Shown here in pieces: positions 9,661-18,321 of a stretch of 64,000 nucleotides of DNA (the stretch's first letter is position 1; the number at the start of each line of letters is the position of its first letter). The stretch covers positions 124,001-188,000 of the forward strand of contig CAKSMF010000004.1 of NCBI GenBank assembly GCA_934474025.1, in the 5' to 3' direction. The DNA comes from an uncultured Ruminococcus sp. Lineage in GTDB: Bacteria > Bacillota > Clostridia > Oscillospirales > Ruminococcaceae. The notes under the pieces were generated by a model that was not told the origin of the DNA, did not search any database, and worked only from the letters and a program-made list of their open reading frames with translations. Both the position numbers and the translations under genes were made by a program.

Positions 9661-10575
9661 ATGAAAAAAGGTTATCCATGTTTATACACCATTCTGCTTC
9701 TAATAACGTGTCTTGTTGCATCACCACTTATTTTCAAGCAGATTTGGAACAACAGCAAAGAAGTTGAACCGGCATCTTCTAAAAAACCTCCGGTAATCGA
9801 TATAAGCAGTACTGATGATACAGAAAACACATCAGTTGCAGAAAGCACATCTGAATACACTTCCGATGTGTCGGAAATAGTTTCAGAACAAGTTACCACT
9901 GAACCTCCTACTAAAGCTTTCGTAAAAAGTGATTTATCATATTTTGACGATGCACTTTTTATAGGGGATTCGAGAACAGTCGGAATTTACGAATATGGTA
10001 CTTTTAAAAATGCTGATTATTTCTGTGATGTAGGTCTTGCTTCATATAAAATGGACAATGAATATATTGACGGTTACACAATATATGACAAGCTTTCTTC
10101 TAATAGTTACGGCAAAATATATGTCATGCTTGGTATAAATGAAGTCGGAAACGACTTTGATTATACAATGAATTCATACATTAAACTTATAAATGCAATA
10201 AAAGAATATCAACCGGATTCATTAATATATATTATGGGAAACCTTCATGTAACACAGTCCAGACAATCACAGGGCGACACCATAACAAATGAAAATATCA
10301 ATAATCTTAATTCTGCTATGGCTGAACTCGCTGACGGTGAAAACGTTTTTTATCTTGATGTAAACCCGATATTTGATGATTCCAACGGAAATCTTATGTC
10401 TGAATGCAGTAATGACGGTGTTCACGTTCTTGCAAAGTACTATCAAACATGGTGCGATTGGCTTTGTCTTAATACCATACCTGTTCAGACTTCCGAAACA
10501 GAAGATACAAGTATTACTACTGAAACTTATACAGAATCTTCTGAAAACTATACAGATAACGCTTTCTATTATTGA
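9661..10575 (+). CDS. membrane-anchored SGNH hydrolase-like acyltransferase partner
   Basis: 304 residues from ATG 9661 (RBS AAGGAGA at 9648-9654; the TTG just before is in frame but too close). One N-terminal transmembrane anchor (about 8-25), a long Ser/Thr/Glu-rich linker (about 30-90), then an SGNH domain with GDSRT at 102-106, GINEVGND, and NDGVH near the end for the catalytic Asp/His. A second low-complexity Thr/Glu tail closes the protein. Sixteen bases after the MBOAT gene, so the two form an operon. It probably completes acyl transfer to an extracellular polymer, by analogy with AlgX/PatB systems. Confidence 0.85.
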   Translation: MKKGYPCLYTILLLITCLVASPLIFKQIWNNSKEVEPASSKKPPVIDISSTDDTENTSVAESTSEYTSDVSEIVSEQVTTEPPTKAFVKSDLSYFDDALFIGDSRTVGIYEYGTFKNADYFCDVGLASYKMDNEYIDGYTIYDKLSSNSYGKIYVMLGINEVGNDFDYTMNSYIKLINAIKEYQPDSLIYIMGNLHVTQSRQSQGDTITNENINNLNSAMAELADGENVFYLDVNPIFDDSNGNLMSECSNDGVHVLAKYYQTWCDWLCLNTIPVQTSETEDTSITTETYTESSENYTDNAFYY

Positions 10576-10585
10576 TTATATTTTT

Positions 10586-10618
10586 CCGGATAATATTTAT
10601 ATACTATCCGGTTTTTTA
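10586..10618 (+). terminator. rho-independent terminator after the MBOAT/SGNH operon
   Basis: Perfect stem CCGGATA/TATCCGG with a 12-base loop, followed by TTTTTT. Confidence 0.85.
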
Positions 10619-10647
10619 TTGACAAGTTAACAGATTCATGTTAGAAT
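10619..10647 (+). promoter_or_regulatory. sigma-A promoter for the PP2C gene
   Basis: TTGACA (10619-10624), 17-base spacer and TAGAAT (10642-10647), immediately after the previous terminator. Confidence 0.75.
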
Positions 10648-10692
10648 TAATATGATATTTTTGTACCATTTTAATGAATGGAGGGTGTAAAT

Positions 10693-12168
10693 ATGAATAA
10701 CTATTCGTCTTTTTCGCATACATTTACAGGTTCTATGCATAAAAAAAAAGGAATAATATGTCAGGATTATTCCATGTCCTGCGACTGTCCAAAATATGCC
10801 TTTATAGCTGTCGCAGATGGTCATGGAAGTCCGCAATATGTACGCACGGATAAAGGTGCAAAATTTGCCGTTGAATCCGCTAACGAATGTGTTGAGGAAT
10901 TTATGGAACTACTTGACGGTGCTGAAATGCTTCTCAATGTTGAAAAAAAAAGACGCACACTTCTTGCATTGTTATGGCGTAATGTTGTATCACTCTGGTA
11001 TGATAAAGTTGTAAATCATTACATGAAAGAACCTTTTACAGAAGATGAACTTAAAAAAATTCCTGATGAACTGGCTGAATACAGGGATTTTTACAAACGT
11101 GGCAACTATCTTATGGCATACGGTACTACTCTTGAAATTTTTGTTGTATCAAGAAATTTCGCCTTTGGTGTACAGATTGGTGACGGAAAATGCGTTATTG
11201 TAGCAGAGGACGGTTCAGCATATAATCCCATTCCCGATGACCCCGTATGCAATGGTAATATTACCTCCTCAATGTGTCAGGACGATGCTATTAATTCAGC
11301 AAGATTTTGTTATTTTGAAAAAAGTGCAATACCTCCGGCTATTTTTCTGGGAACAGACGGCGTTGACAGGTCTTGCTGGAATGAAGAACAATTATACGAC
11401 CTTTACAGAGAACTCGCTATAAAATTTGCTGAAACAGGGTTTACAGAAACTAACAAATATCTTGAAAAATTTCTTCCTGAAATAAGCGAAAACGGTTCTG
11501 GCGATGATATTTCCTGTGCGGGAATAGTAAATATTTCTGCTCTAAAAATATGCATTGATGAACTTAAAAATTCCGCTGAAGAAGAAGATACCAATGATAA
11601 TTATGATGTGTTTCTTAGTACGGAAGATATAAAAGGCTTTATGTCTGTTCTTATTGAAGATACAATATCATCATGGGACGAGCCTGATATATATGCAATC
11701 TCACTATTTATTTATGATGATGAAGATAATCCATGCAAACCTACTGTTGTTTTAGGTTACAATACTGAATCCGAATACAAAAGAAACAAAAGATTTGCCA
11801 ATAGTTCTCAGGAAGCCCGTTGGAACTATGTTTTCTGGCTACAAAATAATGAACTTAGTTTCGGTACAGATGATACAGCAAAAATCGTTCGCCAATGGAT
11901 TATAAGTTGCGGTTATCCCTATGATGAGGACGCAGATGAATCTGACAGCAAACGTTATATACGAATTACAAATGCATTTACTGAATTGCTTGCGGATATC
12001 GTTCAAGACCTTCATTCTTCCGGATTTATTCAGAAAACTTTTAATAAAGAAATTCCTGTACTAATTCATAATCTTGAATACAATGACCAGATAGCAGAAC
12101 TTAATCTCCTTGCAAATTGCAGTAACGAAATAAGAGACTTTGTAAAATTCTGCAAAAATGCAAATTGA
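10693..12168 (+). CDS. PP2C-type serine/threonine phosphatase with a C-terminal extra domain
   Basis: 491 residues from ATG 10693, chosen because GGAGGGTG (10679-10686) is its RBS; the ATG at 10678 overlaps that RBS. The N-terminal 270 residues are a PP2C domain: GSMHKKKGIICQDYS, VADGHGSP (metal-binding Asp and Gly), QIGDGKC, LGTDGVD and GDDISCAGI (last metal Asp). The remaining roughly 190 residues are a separate acidic domain that includes EARWNYVFWLQNNEL and EIPVLIHNLEYNDQIAE. It vaguely resembles DUF4303-type proteins, but I am not certain. No transmembrane segment, so probably a cytoplasmic signalling phosphatase. No kinase gene lies nearby. Confidence 0.82.
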   Translation: MNNYSSFSHTFTGSMHKKKGIICQDYSMSCDCPKYAFIAVADGHGSPQYVRTDKGAKFAVESANECVEEFMELLDGAEMLLNVEKKRRTLLALLWRNVVSLWYDKVVNHYMKEPFTEDELKKIPDELAEYRDFYKRGNYLMAYGTTLEIFVVSRNFAFGVQIGDGKCVIVAEDGSAYNPIPDDPVCNGNITSSMCQDDAINSARFCYFEKSAIPPAIFLGTDGVDRSCWNEEQLYDLYRELAIKFAETGFTETNKYLEKFLPEISENGSGDDISCAGIVNISALKICIDELKNSAEEEDTNDNYDVFLSTEDIKGFMSVLIEDTISSWDEPDIYAISLFIYDDEDNPCKPTVVLGYNTESEYKRNKRFANSSQEARWNYVFWLQNNELSFGTDDTAKIVRQWIISCGYPYDEDADESDSKRYIRITNAFTELLADIVQDLHSSGFIQKTFNKEIPVLIHNLEYNDQIAELNLLANCSNEIRDFVKFCKNAN

Positions 12169-12317
12169 TTTTTTTGTTAAATGATAAAGAAAATTTTTTC
12201 AGTTATTCAGCAGACTTTCACATAATTGTCATATCCAAAGTTTATAATACAAACCATAGAAAGATAAAACAAAAGAAAGAAATCGGAATTGGGAATATTT
12301 TTTAAAATGGTGATATT

Positions 12318-14480
12318 ATGAGTAACTTTATGAACCGAATTTTTATGACAGCTATTACTTTTGCTGTTATGGCAGTTGGGTGTAGTGATAATTCTGATTC
12401 CGGAAAAACAACTTCCGAGGAAATGACAAATATTTCAGTCAAGACTACAGATTCTTCCGAACCGGCTGTCCAATCTGAAACCGTTGAAACTACAAAAACT
12501 GAAAGTACTACAACTCCGGTTCAGTTGCTTTCAGTCAAAAGAACATCTGAAAGCGAATTGTTTTCAGACAGAGATTTAAACCCTGATTATTCCAGTCCGA
12601 CAGCAGAAATAAATTTGACTGGAAATACCGCTGAAACTTCTGGAGACGGAGTTTCAGTAAAAGATTCAGTTATAACAATTACCGCAGAAGGTATCTATCA
12701 TATAACAGGTACTCTTGATGACGGACAAATTATTGTTAATGCTGACGGGGAAAAAGTTCAGCTTGTGCTTGATAATGCTTCAATTAATTGCAGTAACTCA
12801 TCGGCGATTTACGTTGAGAATGCAAAGAAAGTCTTTATCACTCTTGCTGACGACAGCAAAAACTATGTTTCTGATGGTGCAGAATATACTACAAACAGCA
12901 CTGACGGTGAACCTGATGCAACAATTTTCAGTCACGACAGCCTTACAATTAACGGAAACGGCGAACTTGAAGTTACTGGTAACTATAAGGACGGTATTCG
13001 TTCAAAAGATGATATAGTTATTACAAGTGGCAATATTACTGTTAATGCAGTTAACAACGCTATAAAGGCTAAGGACTATGTTGCAGTTGCCGACGGTATT
13101 ATGAATCTTACAGCAGGCAATAATGGTATCTATGCAGATAACAAAAACGATGATACATTAGGTTTTGTTTATATTGAAGGCGGTGAATTCAATATAACAG
13201 CCGGCGGAGGAAGTTCTCAGGCAGTAAAACAACATAATCAGGATTTTGGCGGATTCGGTCAAAAAGGAAACTTTGACGGCAAAATGCCTGACGGTTCAGA
13301 ACCTCCGGAAATGCCGGACAATTTCGACCCTAATGGTTCAGAGCCTCCACAAATGCCGGACGGCTTTGACCCCAATAGTTCAGAACCCCCTGAAATGCCT
13401 AATTCTGAGGGATTCGATGCTAATGACGGCGAGCGTCCACAACCACCGGATTTCAATAACTCTGAACAACAGCAAACAGATATATCAAATACCGAAAGTA
13501 CTGAATCTTTAGATGATACTGAAACTTCAGAAAATGTAAAAGCTCCTAAAGGCATAAAAGCATCTACAAAAATAGATATCGTTAACGGAAATTTCAATAT
13601 AAATTCCGCAGATGATTCTATACATTCCAATACAATAATTAATATATCCGGCGGAAATCTCCAGCTTGATGCAGGTGATAATGCTATTCATGCTGATTCA
13701 GAAATCAATATAACAGGCGGTAAAATTTCCATTACAAACTCATATGAGGGAATTGAAGCTACTGTCATAAATATAAAAGACGGTTCAATAGAAGTAAATT
13801 CTTCTGATGACGGTCTTAACGCAAGTGACGGTATAACCTCTCAGGAAGGTATGGGAACTTATACCGATAATGTACAAATTAACATTGACGGTGGTATAAT
13901 TTATGTAAATGCCTCCGGTGACGGAATTGATTCCAATGGAGATATTTTTATAAATAACGGTACTATTATAGTCACTGGTCCTGAAAACGGCGGTAATGGT
14001 GCTTTGGATACTAATGGCGAAATTACTGTAACAGGCGGTACAATTGTTGCAGCCGGTATGAGTGAAATGGCTGAAAGTCCTACAGATACTTCTACTCAAA
14101 ACAGTATTTCAGCAACCTTTGATTCAACCCTTGAGGGCGGAACTCTTGTTACACTTTCTGATGATTCGGGAAACGAAATAATAAGTTTTGCACCAAAAAA
14201 ACAATTTGATAATATTGTAATAAGTTCTCCGGAAATTAAAACCGGCAGTACTTATACATTCTATACAGGCGGTACTTCTTCCACAAGTGAAAGTTACGGA
14301 CTCTATGAAAACGGCGGTTATAATAACGACGGTACAGAATCCGGAAATATCACTATTGAAAATGTTACATCATATATTGGTAAACAGTCTATGATGAGTA
14401 ATTTCGGCGGAGGAATGAAACAGCCAAATATGTCCGGTATGCGTGACAAAGGCAGAAAAGATTCCGGACAAGAACAATAA
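12318..14480 (+). CDS. Cthe_2159-type beta-helix carbohydrate-binding lipoprotein
   Basis: 720 residues. The N-terminus is a lipoprotein signal with lipobox AVGC (Cys 22), followed by a Ser/Thr-rich linker. The bulk is made of short beta-helix coils rich in GG, DG and NG turns (INISGGNLQLDAGDNAIHAD, INITGGKISI), the layout of the Cthe_2159 carbohydrate-binding family known to bind cellulose or acidic pectins. The coils are interrupted at about residues 315-385 by a low-complexity insert with repeated SEPPEMP/SEPPQMP units spaced by DFDPN-like stretches. The C-terminus is Gly/Met-rich and basic. RBS GGTGAT. A monocistronic gene followed by a terminator. Probably a surface glycan-binding protein. 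Confidence 0.85.
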   Translation: MSNFMNRIFMTAITFAVMAVGCSDNSDSGKTTSEEMTNISVKTTDSSEPAVQSETVETTKTESTTTPVQLLSVKRTSESELFSDRDLNPDYSSPTAEINLTGNTAETSGDGVSVKDSVITITAEGIYHITGTLDDGQIIVNADGEKVQLVLDNASINCSNSSAIYVENAKKVFITLADDSKNYVSDGAEYTTNSTDGEPDATIFSHDSLTINGNGELEVTGNYKDGIRSKDDIVITSGNITVNAVNNAIKAKDYVAVADGIMNLTAGNNGIYADNKNDDTLGFVYIEGGEFNITAGGGSSQAVKQHNQDFGGFGQKGNFDGKMPDGSEPPEMPDNFDPNGSEPPQMPDGFDPNSSEPPEMPNSEGFDANDGERPQPPDFNNSEQQQTDISNTESTESLDDTETSENVKAPKGIKASTKIDIVNGNFNINSADDSIHSNTIINISGGNLQLDAGDNAIHADSEINITGGKISITNSYEGIEATVINIKDGSIEVNSSDDGLNASDGITSQEGMGTYTDNVQINIDGGIIYVNASGDGIDSNGDIFINNGTIIVTGPENGGNGALDTNGEITVTGGTIVAAGMSEMAESPTDTSTQNSISATFDSTLEGGTLVTLSDDSGNEIISFAPKKQFDNIVISSPEIKTGSTYTFYTGGTSSTSESYGLYENGGYNNDGTESGNITIENVTSYIGKQSMMSNFGGGMKQPNMSGMRDKGRKDSGQEQ

Positions 14481-14518
14481 TGCCATCTTCTAATTTCATA
14501 TAAACCACCCTATAACAA

Positions 14519-14551
14519 TGAGAGCCGGAGCAATCCGGTTCTTGTTGTTTT
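14519..14551 (+). terminator. rho-independent terminator after the carbohydrate-binding lipoprotein
   Basis: Stem AGAGCCGGA/TCCGGTTCT with a GCAA loop, followed by a T-rich tail. Confidence 0.8.
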
Positions 14552-14574
14552 TATACATTTTTTATAATTAGATA

Positions 14575-14603
14575 TTGACAAATATGTTTAAATATTATAT
14601 AAT
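14575..14603 (+). promoter_or_regulatory. sigma-A promoter for the SDR gene
   Basis: Perfect TTGACA (14575-14580), 17-base spacer and TATAAT (14598-14603), 37 bases upstream of the start codon. Confidence 0.85.
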
Positions 14604-14639
14604 CATATTATAAAAAATATTTTAAAAAAGGAGTTACAT

Positions 14640-15377
14640 ATGTTAAAGAATAAAACAGCCATTATTACAGGCGGTACTCGTGGAATAGGTTTCGGAATTG
14701 TAAAAAAATTCCTTGAAAACGGTGCAAATGTAGTTCTTACAGGTTCACGTAAAGAATCTGTGGACAAGGCTTTGTCTCAGTTAACCGAATACAACGGAAA
14801 AGTTATCGGAATATATCCTGATTTATGCAATCCTGATGAAATTCAGAAAGCTTTTTCAGATATAAATGAACGTTTCGGAAGCATTGATATTCTCGTAAAT
14901 AACGCCGGAATTTCTTCACGCACTTCAATTTATGACTATACTATTGAGGAATTTTCAAAAATACTTGACATCAATATAAAAGCTGTTTTTGTTTGTACAC
15001 AAGCTGCTGCAAAAATTATGAAAGAACAAAAACATGGTGTAATTATAAATATAAGTTCAATGGTTTCAAAATACGGTCAACCGGCAGGGTGCGGATATCC
15101 TGCTACAAAATTTGCGGTAAATGGTCTTACAGTTTCGCTTGCAAGAGAACTGGCAAAGGATAATATCCGTGTAAACGCCGTTGCTCCCGGAGTGACAAAA
15201 ACTGATATGGTATCAGCACTTCCAAAAGAAATGGTAGACAGAATTTCTTCCGGAATACCTCTCGGACGCATGGGAGAACCCGAAGACATTGCAAACGCTT
15301 GCTTATATCTTTCAAGTGATATGGCATCTTATGTGACTGGAGTTATATTAAGCGTTGATGGCATGGCAACAAGTTAA
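14640..15377 (+). CDS. short-chain dehydrogenase/reductase (FabG-like)
   Basis: 245 residues, the classical SDR length. It has the cofactor motif TGGTRGIG (10-17), the structural NNAG motif, a catalytic Ser in NISSM and YPATK for the catalytic Tyr-xxx-Lys. The C-terminal SSDMASYVTGVILSVDGM is typical of FabG-like proteins. It reduces or oxidises a carbonyl or hydroxyl with NAD(P)(H). It stands alone between its own promoter and terminator, away from any fatty-acid genes, so a dedicated 3-oxoacyl-ACP reductase role is not supported by context. RBS AAAGGAG at a good distance. Confidence 0.9.
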   Translation: MLKNKTAIITGGTRGIGFGIVKKFLENGANVVLTGSRKESVDKALSQLTEYNGKVIGIYPDLCNPDEIQKAFSDINERFGSIDILVNNAGISSRTSIYDYTIEEFSKILDINIKAVFVCTQAAAKIMKEQKHGVIINISSMVSKYGQPAGCGYPATKFAVNGLTVSLARELAKDNIRVNAVAPGVTKTDMVSALPKEMVDRISSGIPLGRMGEPEDIANACLYLSSDMASYVTGVILSVDGMATS

Positions 15378-15386
15378 TCAAAATAA

Positions 15387-15415
15387 AAAGGCTGTATTTT
15401 GATACAGCTTTTTTA
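15387..15415 (+). terminator. rho-independent terminator after the SDR gene
   Basis: Stem AAGGCTGTAT/ATACAGCTT with a short loop, followed by TTTTTT. Confidence 0.85.
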
Positions 15416-15425
15416 TGTATAAAAT

Positions 15426-15463
15426 TTCTCCTATGGAATTGTTACCATAGGAGAATATTTTTT
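15426..15463. terminator. second hairpin between convergent genes, possible terminator of the beta-helix gene
   Basis: Perfect stem TTCTCCTATGG/CCATAGGAGAA with an 8-base loop, A/T-rich on both sides. It lies between the convergent SDR and beta-helix genes and can act in either direction. A similar CTCCTATGG hairpin occurs at 57980-58029. Confidence 0.65.
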
Positions 15464-15509
15464 AGGTATGTTTCAATCAACAGTACATATATATCATTAT
15501 TGATACTTA

Positions 15510-17054
15510 TTAAAATCCTTTACAGTTTCCGGAAAGCACTGCACCCTTTATATTATTAGAACCATTTTTAGAAGTACAGCTTATAATTTTTGCCTTACCG
15601 AAAGTTACTGTATAACCAAGTGCGGACGGTTTACCAGTAAGAGGCCAATTGAAATTATTTTTCTTGTTGCTGTCTCCTGTACAGTTTTCCATAGTTACAA
15701 CGCCATTCTGATTGTTTCTGTCAAAACCAGATGCATAATTACCTTTTGCTGTACAGCCTTTAAGTACGTGATTGCAAGGGTCAAGGTGAGCCTTTTCACC
15801 GGAAGTTTTATTATCAACGCCACCCATTTTAAATCCGTTGCCGTCACCGTAGATTCCATCACAAAGTCCGTTATAATTTGCCTGACAGTTTACAAGAGTT
15901 ACTGCACCATGAGCTGCATAACAGTCCCAACCGTCATCGCTGTTGTATTCAGCTATGCAATTTTCGTAATAGTTACCTGTACCGGAGTGAAGTTTATTTG
16001 CAAAACCGTCAGCATTTTCACCCTTAGCATCTGCATTGTGGTGTGAATAGCAATTCAGGAACTTATTATCTGAACCGCCGTTTGATACCTGAAATCCTGC
16101 GTCATGGTTATAACAGCAAGTCACATACTTGAATGTATTTTTAGAACCTTCAATATATATGCCGTTATCGGAAGCATTCTTTATTGTAACATTTTCAACA
16201 GTGCTTCCGTTTCCGTAGAATGAAAGACCTCTGCCATTACTTCCTGATGTTGAAGAAAAATCAATAGTAGCATTGTTTTTACCGGAGATATTAACACCTG
16301 CCGGAACTTTTACAGCACCAGATTTTACAGTACCATTAATTACTATTGTTGTACCGGATTTTGCTTTTTTAATAGCATCTGAAAGTGATGTACCACCGTT
16401 TTTTACTTCAATAGTATTTCCTGTTGATGATGATGAAGAACTTGACGAATTTGAAGAATTTGACGAATTTGATGAACCGCTTGAAGTAGTTGCTTTAGGC
16501 GTTGATGCACCGGCAGAAGTTGCCTCAAATTTAAATTGCTGACAAGCCAATCCGTTATATGACCACTGGTCTATATTTCCGTTGTTTTCTTGTGACCAGC
16601 CATAAACATCAACAGCTTTTGTTTCGTTGCTGTTTTTTGTAAGAAGACAATATGCACCGTCTTTCTGTACAACTTTGAATTGCTGAGCGGTTGCACCATT
16701 GTATTCCCAGAGCTGAACGTTTGCACCGTCAGTGTTTGCACCGTTTTCGACATCAAGCATACGACCGCTTGAAAGACCACTCTGAATAGTTATAACATTA
16801 TTGCCAATATTTCTTATATACCATTTCTGATTGTTTCCGCCATTTCCCTTGTACTGAATGACATTAGAACCATTTGAATCCTTTTTGCCGGAAACATCAA
16901 GATATTTCTGACTGTTTATGTTCTTTATGTAGTACCAGCCGTCAGAAATATAGTTTGATGATGCCATTGAACTGAGGGGCATATTTGCAGAAACAGACAT
17001 TGCACCAATAACGGCAGTTGCTATAATAGCAGAGATACGTTTTTTTATTGACAT
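15510..17054 (-). CDS. secreted ricin-type lectin plus pectate-lyase-like beta-helix protein
   Basis: 514 residues. There is an N-terminal signal peptide. A RICIN beta-trefoil domain spans about 35-175 (GWYYIKNINSQKYLDV, then QKWYI, AQQFKV and CQQFKF-type QxW repeats). A poly-Ser/Asn linker (about 190-215) follows, then a right-handed parallel beta-helix (about 220-514). The helix carries ENADGFANKLHSGTGNYYE and SDDGWDCYAAHGAV, which resemble polysaccharide lyase family 9 pectate lyases. It probably binds and cleaves pectin outside the cell. There is no dockerin, so it appears to be free or lectin-anchored. RBS AGGAGG and its own promoter. Confidence 0.85.
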   Translation of the reverse strand: MSIKKRISAIIATAVIGAMSVSANMPLSSMASSNYISDGWYYIKNINSQKYLDVSGKKDSNGSNVIQYKGNGGNNQKWYIRNIGNNVITIQSGLSSGRMLDVENGANTDGANVQLWEYNGATAQQFKVVQKDGAYCLLTKNSNETKAVDVYGWSQENNGNIDQWSYNGLACQQFKFEATSAGASTPKATTSSGSSNSSNSSNSSSSSSSSTGNTIEVKNGGTSLSDAIKKAKSGTTIVINGTVKSGAVKVPAGVNISGKNNATIDFSSTSGSNGRGLSFYGNGSTVENVTIKNASDNGIYIEGSKNTFKYVTCCYNHDAGFQVSNGGSDNKFLNCYSHHNADAKGENADGFANKLHSGTGNYYENCIAEYNSDDGWDCYAAHGAVTLVNCQANYNGLCDGIYGDGNGFKMGGVDNKTSGEKAHLDPCNHVLKGCTAKGNYASGFDRNNQNGVVTMENCTGDSNKKNNFNWPLTGKPSALGYTVTFGKAKIISCTSKNGSNNIKGAVLSGNCKGF

Positions 17055-17125
17055 TGTAAAAAACCTCCTGTAAAAAATATATATTAATAAACTGTAAACG
17101 AACGTAATTGTTTTTCACTGTCATA

Positions 17126-17154
17126 ATCATATCATAATTTGCAGTTTTTGTCAA
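17126..17154 (-). promoter_or_regulatory. sigma-A promoter for the ricin/beta-helix gene
   Basis: On the minus strand: TTGACA (17154-17149), 17-base spacer and TATGAT (17131-17126), leaving a roughly 65-base leader before the ATG. Confidence 0.75.
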
Positions 17155-17476
17155 TAGAGATATTTAAAAAATATCCAAAATGCAAACGATATATCAAAAT
17201 AAATACAGCAATATGCACAAACAACAGAAAAAGCCGTAATTTCGGAGTTTATTTACAATACAAGCTTAAAAAAGCCTATTTTAAGGATATTTTTATTTTG
17301 AAAAATTATTAAAAGTTTGTTAAGAACTTCTAAACTGATATTTTGTGCTATAAAACTTTGATATTGTGTTTTTTAGTTCAGTAAGAGTATTTTTGATGTA
17401 TAATTATATTTTTTTACTTTTATTTATGAATAAAAAATTAATATTTTTCTCTTATGGAAATTTTTTCAATACCCTC

Positions 17477-17505
17477 TTGACAAATCCAAAAAAATATGAT
17501 AAACT
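17477..17505 (+). promoter_or_regulatory. promoter of the NAD salvage operon
   Basis: TTGACA (17477-17482), 17-base spacer and TAAACT (17500-17505), about 45 bases before the regulator gene. Confidence 0.7.
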
Positions 17506-17518
17506 ACTTATAAACAAA

Positions 17519-17531
17519 TAGTTATTAACTA
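17519..17531. promoter_or_regulatory. candidate operator: perfect 13-bp palindrome
   Basis: TAGTTATTAACTA is a perfect inverted repeat (TAGTTA, T, TAACTA) 13 bases after the -10 box, where a bound repressor would block transcription start. The first gene of the operon encodes a NrtR-like regulator, so autoregulation is a reasonable inference. Confidence 0.5.
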
Positions 17532-17549
17532 AATATTACTATCTATGAG

Positions 17550-18317
17550 GTGATAAAAATTTACTCTATTGAAAATTTTGAAAGACCATCTGTTGCATCT
17601 GACTGCGTTGTTTTCGGAATAGACACCGCTGAACCAGATTCACCACGAAATCTCAAGCAACATATGCTTAAAATTTTGCTTGTAAAGAGAGGTGAAGAAC
17701 CTTTTATAAATCAATATTCACTTGCCGGAGGCTTTTTGTGCAAAGGAGAAACCATTGAAGAAACCGCCCTCCGTGAACTCAAAGAAGAAGCAGGTGTTGC
17801 AGACCCTAAAATAATAAACATAGGTGTTTATAGTAAAGCAAACCGTGACCCAAGAGGTTGGATTATTTCCTGTGCATTTCTTGCCCTCACAAAAACTGTT
17901 GAACTTTCTACTGATGAGGATTCGGACGCTTTTGAGGCTTATTGGTTTAATTTTGAATATGATGATTCCGCCGGTGAAAAAATCACATTATCCAATGACA
18001 ATGAAAAAATAGTTATCCATTATAATGACGGTCAACCACAAGAAAATCCGCTTGCTTTTGACCATGCAAAAATTATTTATGATGCTTTTCTTAAACTCCG
18101 TGATGAAGTTGTAAATCATGATATAATATTTGACCTTATGCCACCATTGTTTTCTATTTCGGATTTACAGCAACCTTTTGAAATTATCACAGGTAAAAAG
18201 ACTTCACCACAGAATTTCCGGAAAAAAATGTCATCAAAAATTCGTGAAACAGACTTCTTTGCCGAAACTTCAGCTCATCGCACATCAAAACTTTACGAAA
18301 AAATTAAAAAGGAGTGA
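17550..18317 (+). CDS. NrtR-like Nudix regulator of NAD metabolism
   Basis: 255 residues. The N-terminal half is a Nudix domain with a full Nudix box (GGFLCKGETIEETALRELKE, continuing EAGV). The C-terminal 80 residues (DLMPPLFSISDLQQPFEIIT and onward) match the winged-helix half of NrtR-type regulators, which sense ADP-ribose and repress NAD genes. Three NAD salvage genes follow, which supports this role. The start is uncertain: GTG 17550 lies inside the best RBS (TGAGGTGAT), and a non-canonical ATT at 17559 would be better spaced. A plain ADP-ribose pyrophosphatase is the alternative. Confidence 0.8.
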   Translation: MIKIYSIENFERPSVASDCVVFGIDTAEPDSPRNLKQHMLKILLVKRGEEPFINQYSLAGGFLCKGETIEETALRELKEEAGVADPKIINIGVYSKANRDPRGWIISCAFLALTKTVELSTDEDSDAFEAYWFNFEYDDSAGEKITLSNDNEKIVIHYNDGQPQENPLAFDHAKIIYDAFLKLRDEVVNHDIIFDLMPPLFSISDLQQPFEIITGKKTSPQNFRKKMSSKIRETDFFAETSAHRTSKLYEKIKKE

Positions 18318-18321
18318 TTAT

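Larger units (their letters stand above)
17055..17549. other. 495-bp AT-rich divergent intergenic region
   Basis: No gene was found here. It carries two divergent promoters, for the minus-strand beta-helix gene (17126-17154) and the plus-strand NAD operon (17477-17505), and the palindrome at 17519-17531. The 17160-17470 stretch is very AT-rich and shows no feature I can support. Confidence 0.7.

Noticed and set aside
13246..13630. open frames on both strands over the proline-rich insert at 13.3 kb
   Set aside because: Long frames appear only because the SEPPxMP coding repeat is periodic; the lipoprotein frame explains the region.
16273..16542. acidic DDDEELDEFEEFDEF-type open frame
   Set aside because: It is the antisense reading of the Ser/Asn repeat linker of the ricin/beta-helix gene.
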